DNA of 64,000 nucleotides from Streptomyces sp. Ru73 (GTDB lineage Bacteria > Actinomycetota > Actinomycetes > Streptomycetales > Streptomycetaceae), in contig NZ_PQSQ01000014.1 of NCBI RefSeq assembly GCF_002920575.1, positions 51,439 through 115,438 of the forward strand, given 5' to 3'. Every line of letters begins with the position of its first letter. The first letter of the stretch is position 1. Positions 42,739 to 50,680 of the stretch are shown in pieces. Below the pieces are notes generated by a model. It had not been told where the DNA came from and did no database searches. It saw only the letters and a list, made by a program, of their open reading frames with translations. Made by a program: the position numbers and the translations under genes.

Positions 42739-43887
42739 ATGAAAGTGTGCGACTCGAAAAACCCGTTCCTGAACGAGCCGCCGTCCGTGGTGCTCAGCAC
42801 CGAGGCGAAATCGCTCTACCGCCGGGCCTTACGCCAAGGGGTCCTCAGGCCGTTCGCCGAACAGCCCTCGGACGCCGCACCCGGGCAGGCCCGGCGCACG
42901 GCGGTCGACCAGCTCGTCCGGCTGGGCCTGCTCGAACGGAACCCGGCTGCCGAACCAGGCGCCGGCGAAGAATTCCTGCCGATCGAACCGCAGATAGCCG
43001 AGGCCCGGATAGGCGTCACCTGGCGCGCGAAAGCGCTCGATCTGCTGTCCCAGGCGGTCGATTTCAGCGATCAGCTCGCGCCCTTCATCGAAGAACACCG
43101 GAAAGCGCCGGCGCCGGCCTCCGCGAGTGCTGCCCTGGACCGGATCACCGGTTATCAGGCCATCAATTTCCAGCTGGACCGGGCGCTCGGCGAATGCCGC
43201 GAAGAACTGCTGACCGCACAGCCCGGCGGCGGCCGTCCGGCGGAACTCCTGAAAGAGGCGGTCGAACGCGACCGGGCCGTTCTCCAGCGCGGCGCGACGA
43301 TGCGCACGCTTTACCAGCACAGTGCGCAGTTCGACGTGCCGACCCGGCAGTACGTCACCGAGGTCACGTCAATCGGCGCTCATGTGCGGACGCTCGACGA
43401 ATTCTTCAAGCGGCTGATTGTCGTCGACCGGCGGGTGGCCTTCATCCCCGCCGCTGACGACGACAGCGCGGTCGTCATCCACGACGAAGCCGTGGTGCAC
43501 TACCTGGCCGACGTCTTCGACCGCAACTGGCAGCGGGCCACCGCATTCCCCGTCGGGCAGAGCCCGGCGGTCACCCGGCGCATCGCCAACGAGGTGCGCC
43601 AGTCCATCATCCGGCTGCTGGTCGAGGGGGAGAGCGAGGCGGTCATCGCCAAGCGCATCGGCCTCAGCAAGCGGAGCTGCGCCGCGCACATCGCCAAGAT
43701 CAAGCAGCAGCTGGGCGCCGAGACGCTCTTCCAGCTCGGCTACCGCGTGGCCACCGCGGAGCCGGCCCTCACCACCACCCGGGCCGCTGCGCCGCACACC
43801 GTGCCGCCGGCCGTCCCGGAGAACCCGCCGAGTCGATCGCATGGAGACGATCGTGCAGTGTCGCGGGCGGTTCACGATGTCATTTGA
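42739..43887 (+). CDS. LuxR/TrmB-type HTH regulator with a TTA codon
   Basis: 382 residues. The N-terminus (LSTEAKSLYRRALRQGVLRP then AVDQLVRLGLLERNP) looks like a TrmB-like winged helix, a middle domain has no clear family, and the C-terminus is a LuxR-type helix-turn-helix (RLLVEGESEAVIAKRIGLSK then AAHIAKIKQQLGAETLFQLG). Leu31 is encoded by TTA (42829-42831), the rare codon read by the bldA tRNA, which is concentrated in regulators of secondary-metabolite clusters. The ATG at 42739 follows AAAAAGGA. Divergent from the ThyX operon, it is the likely pathway-specific activator. Confidence 0.85.
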   Translation: MKVCDSKNPFLNEPPSVVLSTEAKSLYRRALRQGVLRPFAEQPSDAAPGQARRTAVDQLVRLGLLERNPAAEPGAGEEFLPIEPQIAEARIGVTWRAKALDLLSQAVDFSDQLAPFIEEHRKAPAPASASAALDRITGYQAINFQLDRALGECREELLTAQPGGGRPAELLKEAVERDRAVLQRGATMRTLYQHSAQFDVPTRQYVTEVTSIGAHVRTLDEFFKRLIVVDRRVAFIPAADDDSAVVIHDEAVVHYLADVFDRNWQRATAFPVGQSPAVTRRIANEVRQSIIRLLVEGESEAVIAKRIGLSKRSCAAHIAKIKQQLGAETLFQLGYRVATAEPALTTTRAAAPHTVPPAVPENPPSRSHGDDRAVSRAVHDVI

Positions 43888-43941
43888 CGATCGTCGTCAA
43901 CCGACGGGGTGGCCGGGCACCCGGCGGCGAAGGGTGGGCAA

Positions 43942-45024
43942 GTGAGCGTAACGATCGACATCACGGGGCTGACCGCCGACCAGGTGCTGTTCGCGCCCTC
44001 CCCGTTGTCCGAACTGGCCGAGATGCTGCACGTCATGGCCGAGCCGGGACACCATCCGGGGCTCGCGTCCTGGGCCACCGCGACCGCCTCCGGGCTGCCG
44101 CCGGGCCTCGCCGACCGGCTGGCCGACGCGGAGTTCCTGTGGCGCACCACCCGTGCGGACGTCCTGCTGCCCGCGCGGCCCGGGGCGACGCTGGAGGAGG
44201 AGCTCGACGCGCTGGACCGGATGGACACCGAGGTGTTCGTGGCGGCCGCGCTGGAGATCTCCTGCATGGCCCACTACGACCGCGGCGTACCGCAGCCGCT
44301 GATCAGCGCCGAGGACCGGACCCGGGCAATGGAGCGGGCCGAGGCGCGCGGCCCGCGCCAGGCGGCCTTCGCCGAGCGGCTGCTGACCGACCCCGAGGGC
44401 GTACGGGCCTGGCTGCGGCGCGTCCTGGAGGACTGTGCCGAGGCGTTCTTCACCGACGCCTGGCAGGACGTGCAGGCGCGGCTGTACGCCGACGCGCGGC
44501 ACAAGACCGAACTCCTCAAGCGGAAGGGGCTGGCCGAGGCGCTCACGGCGGTGTCACCGGCGCTCGACGTCGACCTGGAGCGGTCCCGCGTCGTCGTGGA
44601 CAAGCTGCACGACAGCGCGGGTTCGGTCGCGGGCCGCGGACTCACCTGCATCCCGAGCGCCTTCGGGTGGCCGCACCTGATCGTGATGGTGACCCCCGGC
44701 TTCCGCCCGGTGCTCCAGTACCCCGTCGCCGCACCCGACCTGCCCGCGCCCATGGCGGTCGAGCTGATCCAGCGGCGCCTCGAGGCACTGGCCCATCCGG
44801 TCCGCATGCGGATGCTCCGGGCGCTGGCGCGCGGCCCGCACACCACGGGCGAACTGGCCGGCGCCTACCAGCTCACCGCGCCGGAGGCGTCCCGGCACAT
44901 CGCCCGCCTGAAGAAGGCCGGACTGCTGACCACCCAGCGCCGCGGCCGGTACGTCGTCCACCAGCTGGACCTCACCGCGGTGGCCCGCCTCGGCAGCCAC
45001 ATCCTGGAAAGCGTGCTCCGCTAG
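43942..45024 (+). CDS. ArsR-type winged-helix regulator, DUF5937-like
   Basis: 360 residues. A large N-terminal domain of about 270 residues (IDITGLTADQVLFAPSPLSE at the start; LTCIPSAFGWPHLIVMVTPG later) precedes a C-terminal winged helix: RRLEALAHPVRMRMLRALAR, TTGELAGAYQLTAPEASRHI, KKAGLLTTQRRGRYVVHQLD. This layout is common in actinobacteria, where the large domain probably senses a ligand. No metal-binding cysteine pair is seen, so it is not a metal sensor. The GTG start at 43942 follows AGGGTGG. It lies 54 bp after the TTA regulator and may belong to the same cluster. Confidence 0.85.
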   Translation: MSVTIDITGLTADQVLFAPSPLSELAEMLHVMAEPGHHPGLASWATATASGLPPGLADRLADAEFLWRTTRADVLLPARPGATLEEELDALDRMDTEVFVAAALEISCMAHYDRGVPQPLISAEDRTRAMERAEARGPRQAAFAERLLTDPEGVRAWLRRVLEDCAEAFFTDAWQDVQARLYADARHKTELLKRKGLAEALTAVSPALDVDLERSRVVVDKLHDSAGSVAGRGLTCIPSAFGWPHLIVMVTPGFRPVLQYPVAAPDLPAPMAVELIQRRLEALAHPVRMRMLRALARGPHTTGELAGAYQLTAPEASRHIARLKKAGLLTTQRRGRYVVHQLDLTAVARLGSHILESVLR

Positions 45025-45067
45025 CGGACTCCGCAGGCGGGCCCGCGCCCGGCGCGGCGCCGGGCTT

Positions 45068-45109
45068 CGCGCCGGGCCGGACCACCGTTCCCCGGTCCGG
45101 CCCGGCGCG
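45068..45109 (+). terminator. Hairpin terminator after the ArsR-type gene
   Basis: Perfect 16-bp arms (45068-45083 and 45094-45109), 10-nt loop, 43 bp past the stop at 45024. The right arm lies in a sequence repeated at 45997. The rest of the 45025-45346 gap shows no gene. Confidence 0.75.
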
Positions 45110-45141
45110 CCCGCTCACGCCGTGACCTCGCGGCCGGCAGC
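45095..45141 (-). pseudogene. Remnant copy of a LacI-gene 3' end
   Basis: 45095-45124 is identical over 30 bp to 45997-46026, which spans the stop codon of the LacI gene. Read on the minus strand, the copy encodes AAGREVTA and stop, in frame with LLARESTA and stop of the intact gene. Homology fades within about eight codons. Confidence 0.6.
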
Positions 45142-45346
45142 CCGCCCCGCCCGGCACCGTCCCGGCCCCCGCAACGGCCCGTACAAGAAGCCACGTGGAG
45201 AGGGAAAACGCAACGTCGACAAGGCCCGCGGAGACGGCTACCTTCACCTGGTCTTCGGCGGCCGCTCACCCGCCTCGCGATTCCTCGCCCGTGCGTGAGC
45301 CGCCGCGCCGGGTCCGCACCAGGCACCCCCGACCAAGGAGAGACGC

Positions 45347-45916
45347 ATGCCCCGCCTCGCGCTGTACACCTTCGGCGTCCTGAAGTCGCCTCTCGCCGAT
45401 CAGGGACCTCTCACGCGCGAGTTCTACGACACCGGTGGGGCCGTCTACCGGGCGATCAGCCGGCACCCCGGGTACCTCGCTCACGCGGAAGCCGCGGACG
45501 ATGCCCGGGGCGTGCTCTTCGACGCGGACTGGGGCGCATGGGGAGAGTTCGCCGTACCGGGCTGGTACGACAAGGGCCGTACGGTGGAAACCACCGCCCT
45601 GGCCGCGACCCTCTCGCTCTGGACCGGCCTGCGCCCCGCGTTCGACGCCATCTACACCGGGCTGCACCGTGCGGCGCTGAACAGGCGTGACGACTGGTTC
45701 GAGCGGACGGCACACCCGAATTACGTGTTCTGGTGGGTCTCCGACGACGCGATACCCACCTGGCAGGACGGGGTTTCCCGGCTGGAGCACCTCCACCGCC
45801 ACGGCTCCGCGCCGCACGCCTTCACCTTTCCTCACTCGTTCGCGCCGGACGGAACTCCGGCCAGGGTCAGGGGCATGGGGCCGAAGAGCGACCAGGTGGC
45901 CGGCAAGGGAGCCTGA
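45347..45916 (+). CDS. DUF3291-like protein
   Basis: 189 residues. LALYTFGVLKSPLADQG at the start and a conserved Trp/Tyr-rich middle (DWGAWGEFAVPGWYDKGR, then ALAATLSLWTGLRPAFDAIY) with YVFWWVSDDAIPTWQDGVSR fit DUF3291, which is related to dimeric alpha/beta-barrel oxygenase-like folds. Function is unknown. AAGGAGAG precedes the ATG. The gene sits between two copies of a terminator plus LacI-tail sequence, suggesting it entered or was duplicated into this place. Confidence 0.8.
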   Translation: MPRLALYTFGVLKSPLADQGPLTREFYDTGGAVYRAISRHPGYLAHAEAADDARGVLFDADWGAWGEFAVPGWYDKGRTVETTALAATLSLWTGLRPAFDAIYTGLHRAALNRRDDWFERTAHPNYVFWWVSDDAIPTWQDGVSRLEHLHRHGSAPHAFTFPHSFAPDGTPARVRGMGPKSDQVAGKGA

Positions 45917-45970
45917 ACGGCCTTACGGAGGCGGCCACTCGGCGTCGGCGTACTGCGGGCCCACTACTCA

Positions 45971-46009
45971 CGCCGGGCCGGGACGTCCGCTCGCCCGTCC
46001 GGCCCGGCG
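45971..46009. terminator. Bidirectional hairpin between DUF3291 and LacI genes
   Basis: CGCCGGGCCGG (45971-45981) pairs with CCGGCCCGGCG (45999-46009), 11-bp arms, 17-nt loop. It lies between convergent stops at 45916 and 46017 and shares sequence with the hairpin at 45068. Confidence 0.65.
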
Positions 46010-46047
46010 CGCCCGCTCACGCCGTGGACTCGCGGGCCAGCAGCCGG
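45997..46047. repeat. Direct repeat partner of 45095-45141
   Basis: 30 identical bases (45997-46026) plus about 20 similar bases, 902 bp from the first copy. It covers the 3' end of the LacI gene and part of its terminator. Confidence 0.8.
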
Positions 46048-47024
46048 TGGCGGGCGACCACTTGGCGGGACGGGGTGTTCGCCAGGCGGCCGTAGATCCG
46101 GTCGGCGAGCAGCTGCAGCGAGCTCTCGGCGATGTGCTTCTTGTCGGGGGCCACGGTGCTCAGGGCCGGGGTGCTGTACCGGCCGTCCTCGATGTCGTCG
46201 AAGCCGATGACCAGCAGGTCGCGCGGGACGCGCAGACCGCGGGAGAGGGCCGCGCGGAGGGCGCCGAGGGCCAGTTCGTCGGTGAAGCAGAAGACGGCGT
46301 CCGGCGGCTCCGGCAGGTCCAGCAGTGCCTCCATCGCGCGTCGGCCCTCGGCGCGGTGCAGCGAGGCGACCGCGGCCGTCAGCCGGGGGTCGGGCGTCAG
46401 GTCCGCCTCGGCCAGCGCCTCGTGGTAGCCGCGCAGCCGCAGTTCGGCGGTGCGGTTGCGCAGCTCCGGCTGGAGGCCGAGCGCGGCGGGCCGGCGGGCG
46501 CCGCGGGCGAGCAGGTGCCGGGTGGCCTCCCGGGCCGCGGTGACGTTGTCGATCGCCACGTGGTCGGCGGTGCCCTCGGGGTCGATCTCGCCGAGGACGA
46601 CGACGGGCGCGGGGCCCTGGCAGGTGCCGATCTCGGCGGGCGACAGCGCCCACGGGCTGATGATCAGGCCGTCCACGGCGTGGCCCTCTGCGCCGGACAG
46701 CAGCCGGCGCTCGCGGTCGGCCCGGCCGGCCGTCTGGTCGATGAGGACCGTCCAGCCGCGCTCCTGGGCCGCGTCGATCAGCAGGCCCGCCAGTTCGCCG
46801 AAGTAGGGCGAGCCGACTTCCGGTATGGCGAGCCCGATCAGTCCGGTACGGCCCTGCCGCAGGTTGCGCGCCGCGAGGTTCGGGCGGTAGCCGGTCTGCT
46901 CGATGGCGGCCAGCACCCGCTCCCGGGTGGCCGGCGCCACCGCAGCGGAGTCGTTGACCACGTTCGACACCGTCCGCACGGAGACCCCGGCGAGGGCGGC
47001 CACGTCTTTGAGCTTCGCTCCCAC
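46017..47024 (-). CDS. LacI family transcriptional repressor
   Basis: 335 residues from a GTG with GGAGGAGG upstream. The N-terminal HTH KLKDVAALAGVSVRTVSNVV, hinge NLAARNLRQGRTGLIGL and periplasmic-binding-protein-like domain (PYFGELAGLLIDAAQERGWT; DAVFCFTDELALGAL; VIGFDDIEDGRYSTPALSTV) are all complete. It lies divergent from the PhyH-dioxygenase and sugar-porter genes across a palindromic operator, and so should repress them and itself until a sugar or related ligand binds. Confidence 0.93.
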   Translation of the reverse strand: MGAKLKDVAALAGVSVRTVSNVVNDSAAVAPATRERVLAAIEQTGYRPNLAARNLRQGRTGLIGLAIPEVGSPYFGELAGLLIDAAQERGWTVLIDQTAGRADRERRLLSGAEGHAVDGLIISPWALSPAEIGTCQGPAPVVVLGEIDPEGTADHVAIDNVTAAREATRHLLARGARRPAALGLQPELRNRTAELRLRGYHEALAEADLTPDPRLTAAVASLHRAEGRRAMEALLDLPEPPDAVFCFTDELALGALRAALSRGLRVPRDLLVIGFDDIEDGRYSTPALSTVAPDKKHIAESSLQLLADRIYGRLANTPSRQVVARHRLLARESTA

Positions 47025-47111
47025 CTGCTCCTCCTCCGGACACGCGCCAGGTGATCGTCTCACGCCCCCGGGAGGGCCGGGCAGCCGGTCGAAAAAATCT
47101 TGCCGCGCACT

Positions 47112-47139
47112 ATTGCAACGTTGCATTCCACGTTGCAAT
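47112..47139. promoter_or_regulatory. LacI-type operator
   Basis: The 12-bp perfect palindrome TGCAACGTTGCA (47114-47125) is followed by a half-site ACGTTGCAAT (47130-47139), the exact reverse complement of ATTGCAACGT at 47112. The central CG flanked by symmetric arms is the classic LacI-family form. It lies in the divergent gap, 47 bp before the PhyH start. Confidence 0.8.
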
Positions 47140-47185
47140 GTAGCGCAGACATCCCCCGCCTCCCCTGACGCGAGGAGTACCACCC

Positions 47186-48067
47186 ATGCCCGAGACCGCC
47201 ATTTCCCCGGGCCGCGCCGCCGTCTCGCCGATACCGGCGGCCGCCGCCGAACCCACTCCCGTGGAGATCGGCAGCGCCGTGCGCGAGCTGTACACCGACG
47301 GCATCACGGCCCGCCGGTCGGCCTTCCCCGTCACCTTCGCCGACCGGCTCCGCGAGGACATCGAGCGGGCCTTCGAGGAGGCCCGCAGCCGCCCGGGCGG
47401 CGCCGTGGGCCGCGGCCCGAACCGGTACTACGTGGAGATCCACCCCGAGCAGCTGCGCGACTTCGTCGAGCTGGTGGACCACCCCTGGGTCCGCTCGGTG
47501 TGCGAGGCCGTCCTCGGCCCCGAGTACCGCATCGTCGAGCTGGGCTTCGACGTCCCCCTCGAAGGCGCCGTCAACCAGCCGTGGCACCGCGACTTCCCCT
47601 CCCCCGCCGCCACCCGCGAGGAGCACCGGCTGACCTCGCTCGCCTTCAACGTCACCGCCGTCGACACGGCCGAGGACATGGGGCCCTTCGAGATCGCCCC
47701 GGGCACGCAGTGGGAGACCGGCAGCGACTTCACGCACGAGATGTTCCCCGACCGCTCCGAGTACCCCCGGTACGAGGCGCGGGCCGTTCGCAAGTACCCG
47801 CGGCGCGGTGACATCTCCGCCCGCTCGGCGCTGACCGTGCACCGCGGTACGACCAACCACTCCGCCGCCTCCCGGCCCGTCCTGGTGCTCGGCGTGGACG
47901 CGCCCGGCGCCGGCAACGAGGCCCACCACGACATGGCCGTGACCCGCGACTACTGGGCCGCGCTGCCCGCACGCGTCCGCGACCGCCTCGCCGCCCGCGT
48001 CGTGGACGAACTCCGCCCCGTGGTGCAGCAGCACACCATCGAGGGCCTCGTCATGGGCGACGCCTGA
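47186..48067 (+). CDS. Phytanoyl-CoA dioxygenase (PhyH) family 2OG/Fe(II) oxygenase
   Basis: 293 residues. Iron ligands His134 and Asp136 (WHRDF) and His219 (TVHRGTTNHSAASR), with Arg230 as likely 2-oxoglutarate contact. Jelly-roll dioxygenase that hydroxylates a small molecule using 2-oxoglutarate and O2. Under a LacI operator and followed 95 bp later by a sugar porter, it may act on an imported sugar derivative or polyol, unlike the classical lipid substrate. The first about 25 residues are Ala/Pro-rich and disordered. GAGGAG lies upstream of the ATG. Confidence 0.87.
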   Translation: MPETAISPGRAAVSPIPAAAAEPTPVEIGSAVRELYTDGITARRSAFPVTFADRLREDIERAFEEARSRPGGAVGRGPNRYYVEIHPEQLRDFVELVDHPWVRSVCEAVLGPEYRIVELGFDVPLEGAVNQPWHRDFPSPAATREEHRLTSLAFNVTAVDTAEDMGPFEIAPGTQWETGSDFTHEMFPDRSEYPRYEARAVRKYPRRGDISARSALTVHRGTTNHSAASRPVLVLGVDAPGAGNEAHHDMAVTRDYWAALPARVRDRLAARVVDELRPVVQQHTIEGLVMGDA

Positions 48068-48162
48068 CCCAGCGCGGGCCCTCCCGCCCGGGCCGGCGCC
48101 CCGCGGCCGCCGGCCGGCCGTCCGCATCCGACACCGAACCGACCGACTGGCGAAGGAATCCC

Positions 48163-49575
48163 GTGACCGTGCTCGAACCGGCCGGCAGCGCCGCCACCGG
48201 GGACACGCCCCGGCGCTCCGGGCCGCCCGCCCTGCTGTACGCCGTCGCCGCGATCTCCGCCCTGGGCGGACTGCTCTTCGGCTACGACACCGGCATCATC
48301 TCCAGCGCGCTGCTGGACCTCGGCCGCGATCTGCACCTGTCCACCGGCCACCGCGAGGTGGTCGTCAGCGCGATCCTCGTGGGCGCCATGGTGGGCGCGC
48401 CGGTGTCCGGGGTGCTCAGCGCCCGCCGGGGCCGGCGCCCCGTGATCATCGCCGTGGCGGCCGTCTTCGCGCTCGGGGCGCTGGCCTCGGCGCTCGCGCC
48501 GTCGGCCGCCGCGCTCACCGTCGCCCGGCTGGTGCTCGGCCTGGCGGTCGGCGCCGCCGCCAACACCGTGCCCGTCTACATCGCCGAGACCGCGCCGCCG
48601 GCGATCCGCGGCCGGCTGATGGTCCTCTTCCAGCTCATGGTGGCCATCGGCCAGCTGATCTCCTACCTCGTGGGGTACGCGCTGGCCGGGCCGGGCGGCT
48701 GGCGGTGGATGTTCGGGCTCGCGGTGATCCCGGCCGTCGTCCTCGCGGCCGGCATGCTGCCGCTGCCCGAGAGTCCCCGCTGGCTCGTCGGCCGCGGCGA
48801 GCAGGAGCGCGCCCACGCGGTACTGACCCGGCTGCGCGGCCCGGACGCGGGCATCGCCGCGGAGGTCGAGGACATCGCGGCGCTGTGCCGGGCCGAGAGC
48901 GACGCGCCCCGCGGCCTGCGGGCCACCGCACGCGCCCTCGGCGCCCGGCGGCTGCGCCCGGCCCTCCTCATCGCCCTCGGCATCGCGGCGTTCTCCCAGC
49001 TCACCGGCATCAACGCGATGGTGTACTACGCGCCCACCCTGCTGACCGACGCGGGCTTCGGCGGCTCCGTCGCACTGCTCACCGGCATCGGGATCGGGGT
49101 GATGCTCGTCCTCGCGGGCATCACCGGGGCGCTGTCCGTCGACCGCGTCGGCCGCCGCCGGCTGCTGCTGTGGCTGATGCCGGCCTCCGGCGCGGCGATG
49201 GCCGTCCTCGCGCTGGCCTTCCTGCTGCCGGCCTCCGGGGTGCAGCGCTGGACGGTGGTCCTCGCGCTGTTCGCGTACATCTTCCTCAACGGCGCCGGCA
49301 TGCAGACCGTCGTGTGGCTGCTGGCCCCCGAGGTGCTGCCGCTGTCCGTACGCGGCCCCGCCACCAGCCTGGCCACCACCACCGTGTGGGGCTTCGACCT
49401 GCTCATCGCCGTCACCGCGCTGACCGCCGTGCAGGTCTTCGGGCTCACCGCCACGATGCTGACGTACGCGGTGATGAACGGCCTGTGCTGGCTGTTCGTC
49501 CTCCGCCGCGTGCCCGAGACCCGCGGCCGCACCCTGGAGGACATCGAGCGCACCCTGTGCCGCACCGGCGACTGA
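48163..49575 (+). CDS. MFS sugar porter
   Basis: 470 residues, 12 helices. Sugar-porter signatures: GGLLFGYDTGIISSALL in helix 1, RGRRPVIIAVA after helix 2, PVYIAETAPPAIRGRLM (the PESPR/R-G-R region, E-x6-R), LPESPRWLVGRGE after helix 6 and VPETRGRTLEDIE at the end. Takes up a sugar or polyol with protons. It follows the PhyH gene under the same LacI operator, and a hairpin ends the unit nine bases past the stop. Confidence 0.93.
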   Translation: MTVLEPAGSAATGDTPRRSGPPALLYAVAAISALGGLLFGYDTGIISSALLDLGRDLHLSTGHREVVVSAILVGAMVGAPVSGVLSARRGRRPVIIAVAAVFALGALASALAPSAAALTVARLVLGLAVGAAANTVPVYIAETAPPAIRGRLMVLFQLMVAIGQLISYLVGYALAGPGGWRWMFGLAVIPAVVLAAGMLPLPESPRWLVGRGEQERAHAVLTRLRGPDAGIAAEVEDIAALCRAESDAPRGLRATARALGARRLRPALLIALGIAAFSQLTGINAMVYYAPTLLTDAGFGGSVALLTGIGIGVMLVLAGITGALSVDRVGRRRLLLWLMPASGAAMAVLALAFLLPASGVQRWTVVLALFAYIFLNGAGMQTVVWLLAPEVLPLSVRGPATSLATTTVWGFDLLIAVTALTAVQVFGLTATMLTYAVMNGLCWLFVLRRVPETRGRTLEDIERTLCRTGD

Positions 49576-49583
49576 GCCGGCCG

Positions 49584-49606
49584 CCGCCACGGCTGCTCCG
49601 TGGCGG
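49584..49606 (+). terminator. Hairpin terminator after the sugar porter
   Basis: CCGCCACGG-N5-CCGTGGCGG, 9-bp arms, 8 bp past the stop codon. Confidence 0.65.
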
Positions 49607-49624
49607 AAGGGGTACGCGGGCGGC

Positions 49625-50503
49625 ATGAGCGGGATCGTGGTCGGTACGTGTTCGTGGACGGACCCGGCGCTGGTGCGCAGCGGGTGGTATCCACCGGGGC
49701 AACGGGACGCCGAGGGGCGGCTGCGGTACTACGCCGAGCGGTTCCCCGTCGTGGAGGTCGACGCCACGTACTACGCGCTGCCCAGCGTGCGGAACAGCGC
49801 CCTGTGGGCGGAACGCACCCCGCCCGGCTTCCGCTTCGACGTGAAGGCGTTCTCGCTGCTCACCGGGCATCCCACGCCGCCGCGGGCGCTCCCGCCCGAT
49901 CTGCGGTCCGCGCGGGAGCGCCCTGGCGGCGCGCGGGGCACCGACCCGGCGCTGCTGGACGAGGTGTGGGACCGGTTCGGGCAGGCGCTGGAGCCGCTGC
50001 GGCGGGCCGGCCGGCTCGGCACGCTGCTGTTCCAGTTCCCGCCGTGGTGCGCGCCGGGGCCCCGGTGGGAGGAGTTCCTCACCCGGTGCCGGGAGCGCGC
50101 CCAAGGGTGGCCGGTCGCCGCGGAGTTCCGGCATCCGGGCTGGTGGCAGGAGGACCGGGCGGCGCGCACGGCGGCGCTCCTGACGGAGCTGGACATGGCG
50201 GCCGTGGCCGTGGACATGACGCAGACGCTGCCCGAGTCCGTGCCGCCGGTCACCCCGGTGACCTCGCCGCGCACGGCGGTGGTGCGGTTCCACGGCCGCA
50301 GCACCGCGTGGGGCCGTGGCAGCAAGGAGGACCGCTTCCGGTACGCGTACGGGGCGTCGGAGCTGGCCGAGTGGGTGCCGCGCATCCGCGGCATGGCGGA
50401 CCGGGCCGAGCGGGTCCACGTCCTGTTCAACAACTGCTGCGGGGACGCGGCGGTACGCGCCGCTGCGCAGATGCAGCAGCTGCTGACAGTGCATCAGGAA
50501 TGA
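49625..50503 (+). CDS. DUF72 family TIM-barrel protein
   Basis: 292 residues. Typical DUF72 features are the opening VVGTCSWTDPALVRSGWYPPG, RLRYYAERFPVVEVDATYYALPS, FRFDVKAFSLLTGH, TLLFQFPPW, AAEFRHPGWW and a final VHVLFNNCCGDAAV with Asn/Asp residues. The barrel is structurally related to endonuclease IV-like enzymes. The biochemical role is unknown. No partner gene is obvious; it is followed by a hairpin and a convergent sigma-factor gene. Confidence 0.9.
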   Translation: MSGIVVGTCSWTDPALVRSGWYPPGQRDAEGRLRYYAERFPVVEVDATYYALPSVRNSALWAERTPPGFRFDVKAFSLLTGHPTPPRALPPDLRSARERPGGARGTDPALLDEVWDRFGQALEPLRRAGRLGTLLFQFPPWCAPGPRWEEFLTRCRERAQGWPVAAEFRHPGWWQEDRAARTAALLTELDMAAVAVDMTQTLPESVPPVTPVTSPRTAVVRFHGRSTAWGRGSKEDRFRYAYGASELAEWVPRIRGMADRAERVHVLFNNCCGDAAVRAAAQMQQLLTVHQE

Positions 50504-50537
50504 GCGGCCCGCAGGCGGTGGTCCGTCCGGACACCGC

Positions 50538-50578
50538 TCGCCTCCGGTCCCCGGCGCGTGCCGTGGAACCGGAGGCGA
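50538..50578. terminator. Hairpin between DUF72 and sigma-factor genes
   Basis: TCGCCTCCGGT (50538-50548) pairs with ACCGGAGGCGA (50568-50578), 11-bp arms, 19-nt loop, between convergent genes. Confidence 0.55.
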
Positions 50579-50680
50579 AGTGAGCGGGACCCGTCCGGCG
50601 GTGCCGTCAGAGCCTGTCGCTGCGGGCCAGGAGCCGGTAAGCGGTGGACCGCAGCAGCACGGTGAGCAGACGTACCGACT

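Noticed and set aside
42288..42800. Minus-strand ORFs in the ThyX-regulator gap
   Set aside because: Two overlapping frames compete, neither has homology or a good ribosome binding site, and they overlap the start of the real regulator.
45021..45326. Minus-strand ORF in the gap before DUF3291
   Set aside because: Arg/Gly-rich and overlapping a terminator and a duplicated gene tail; no homology signals.
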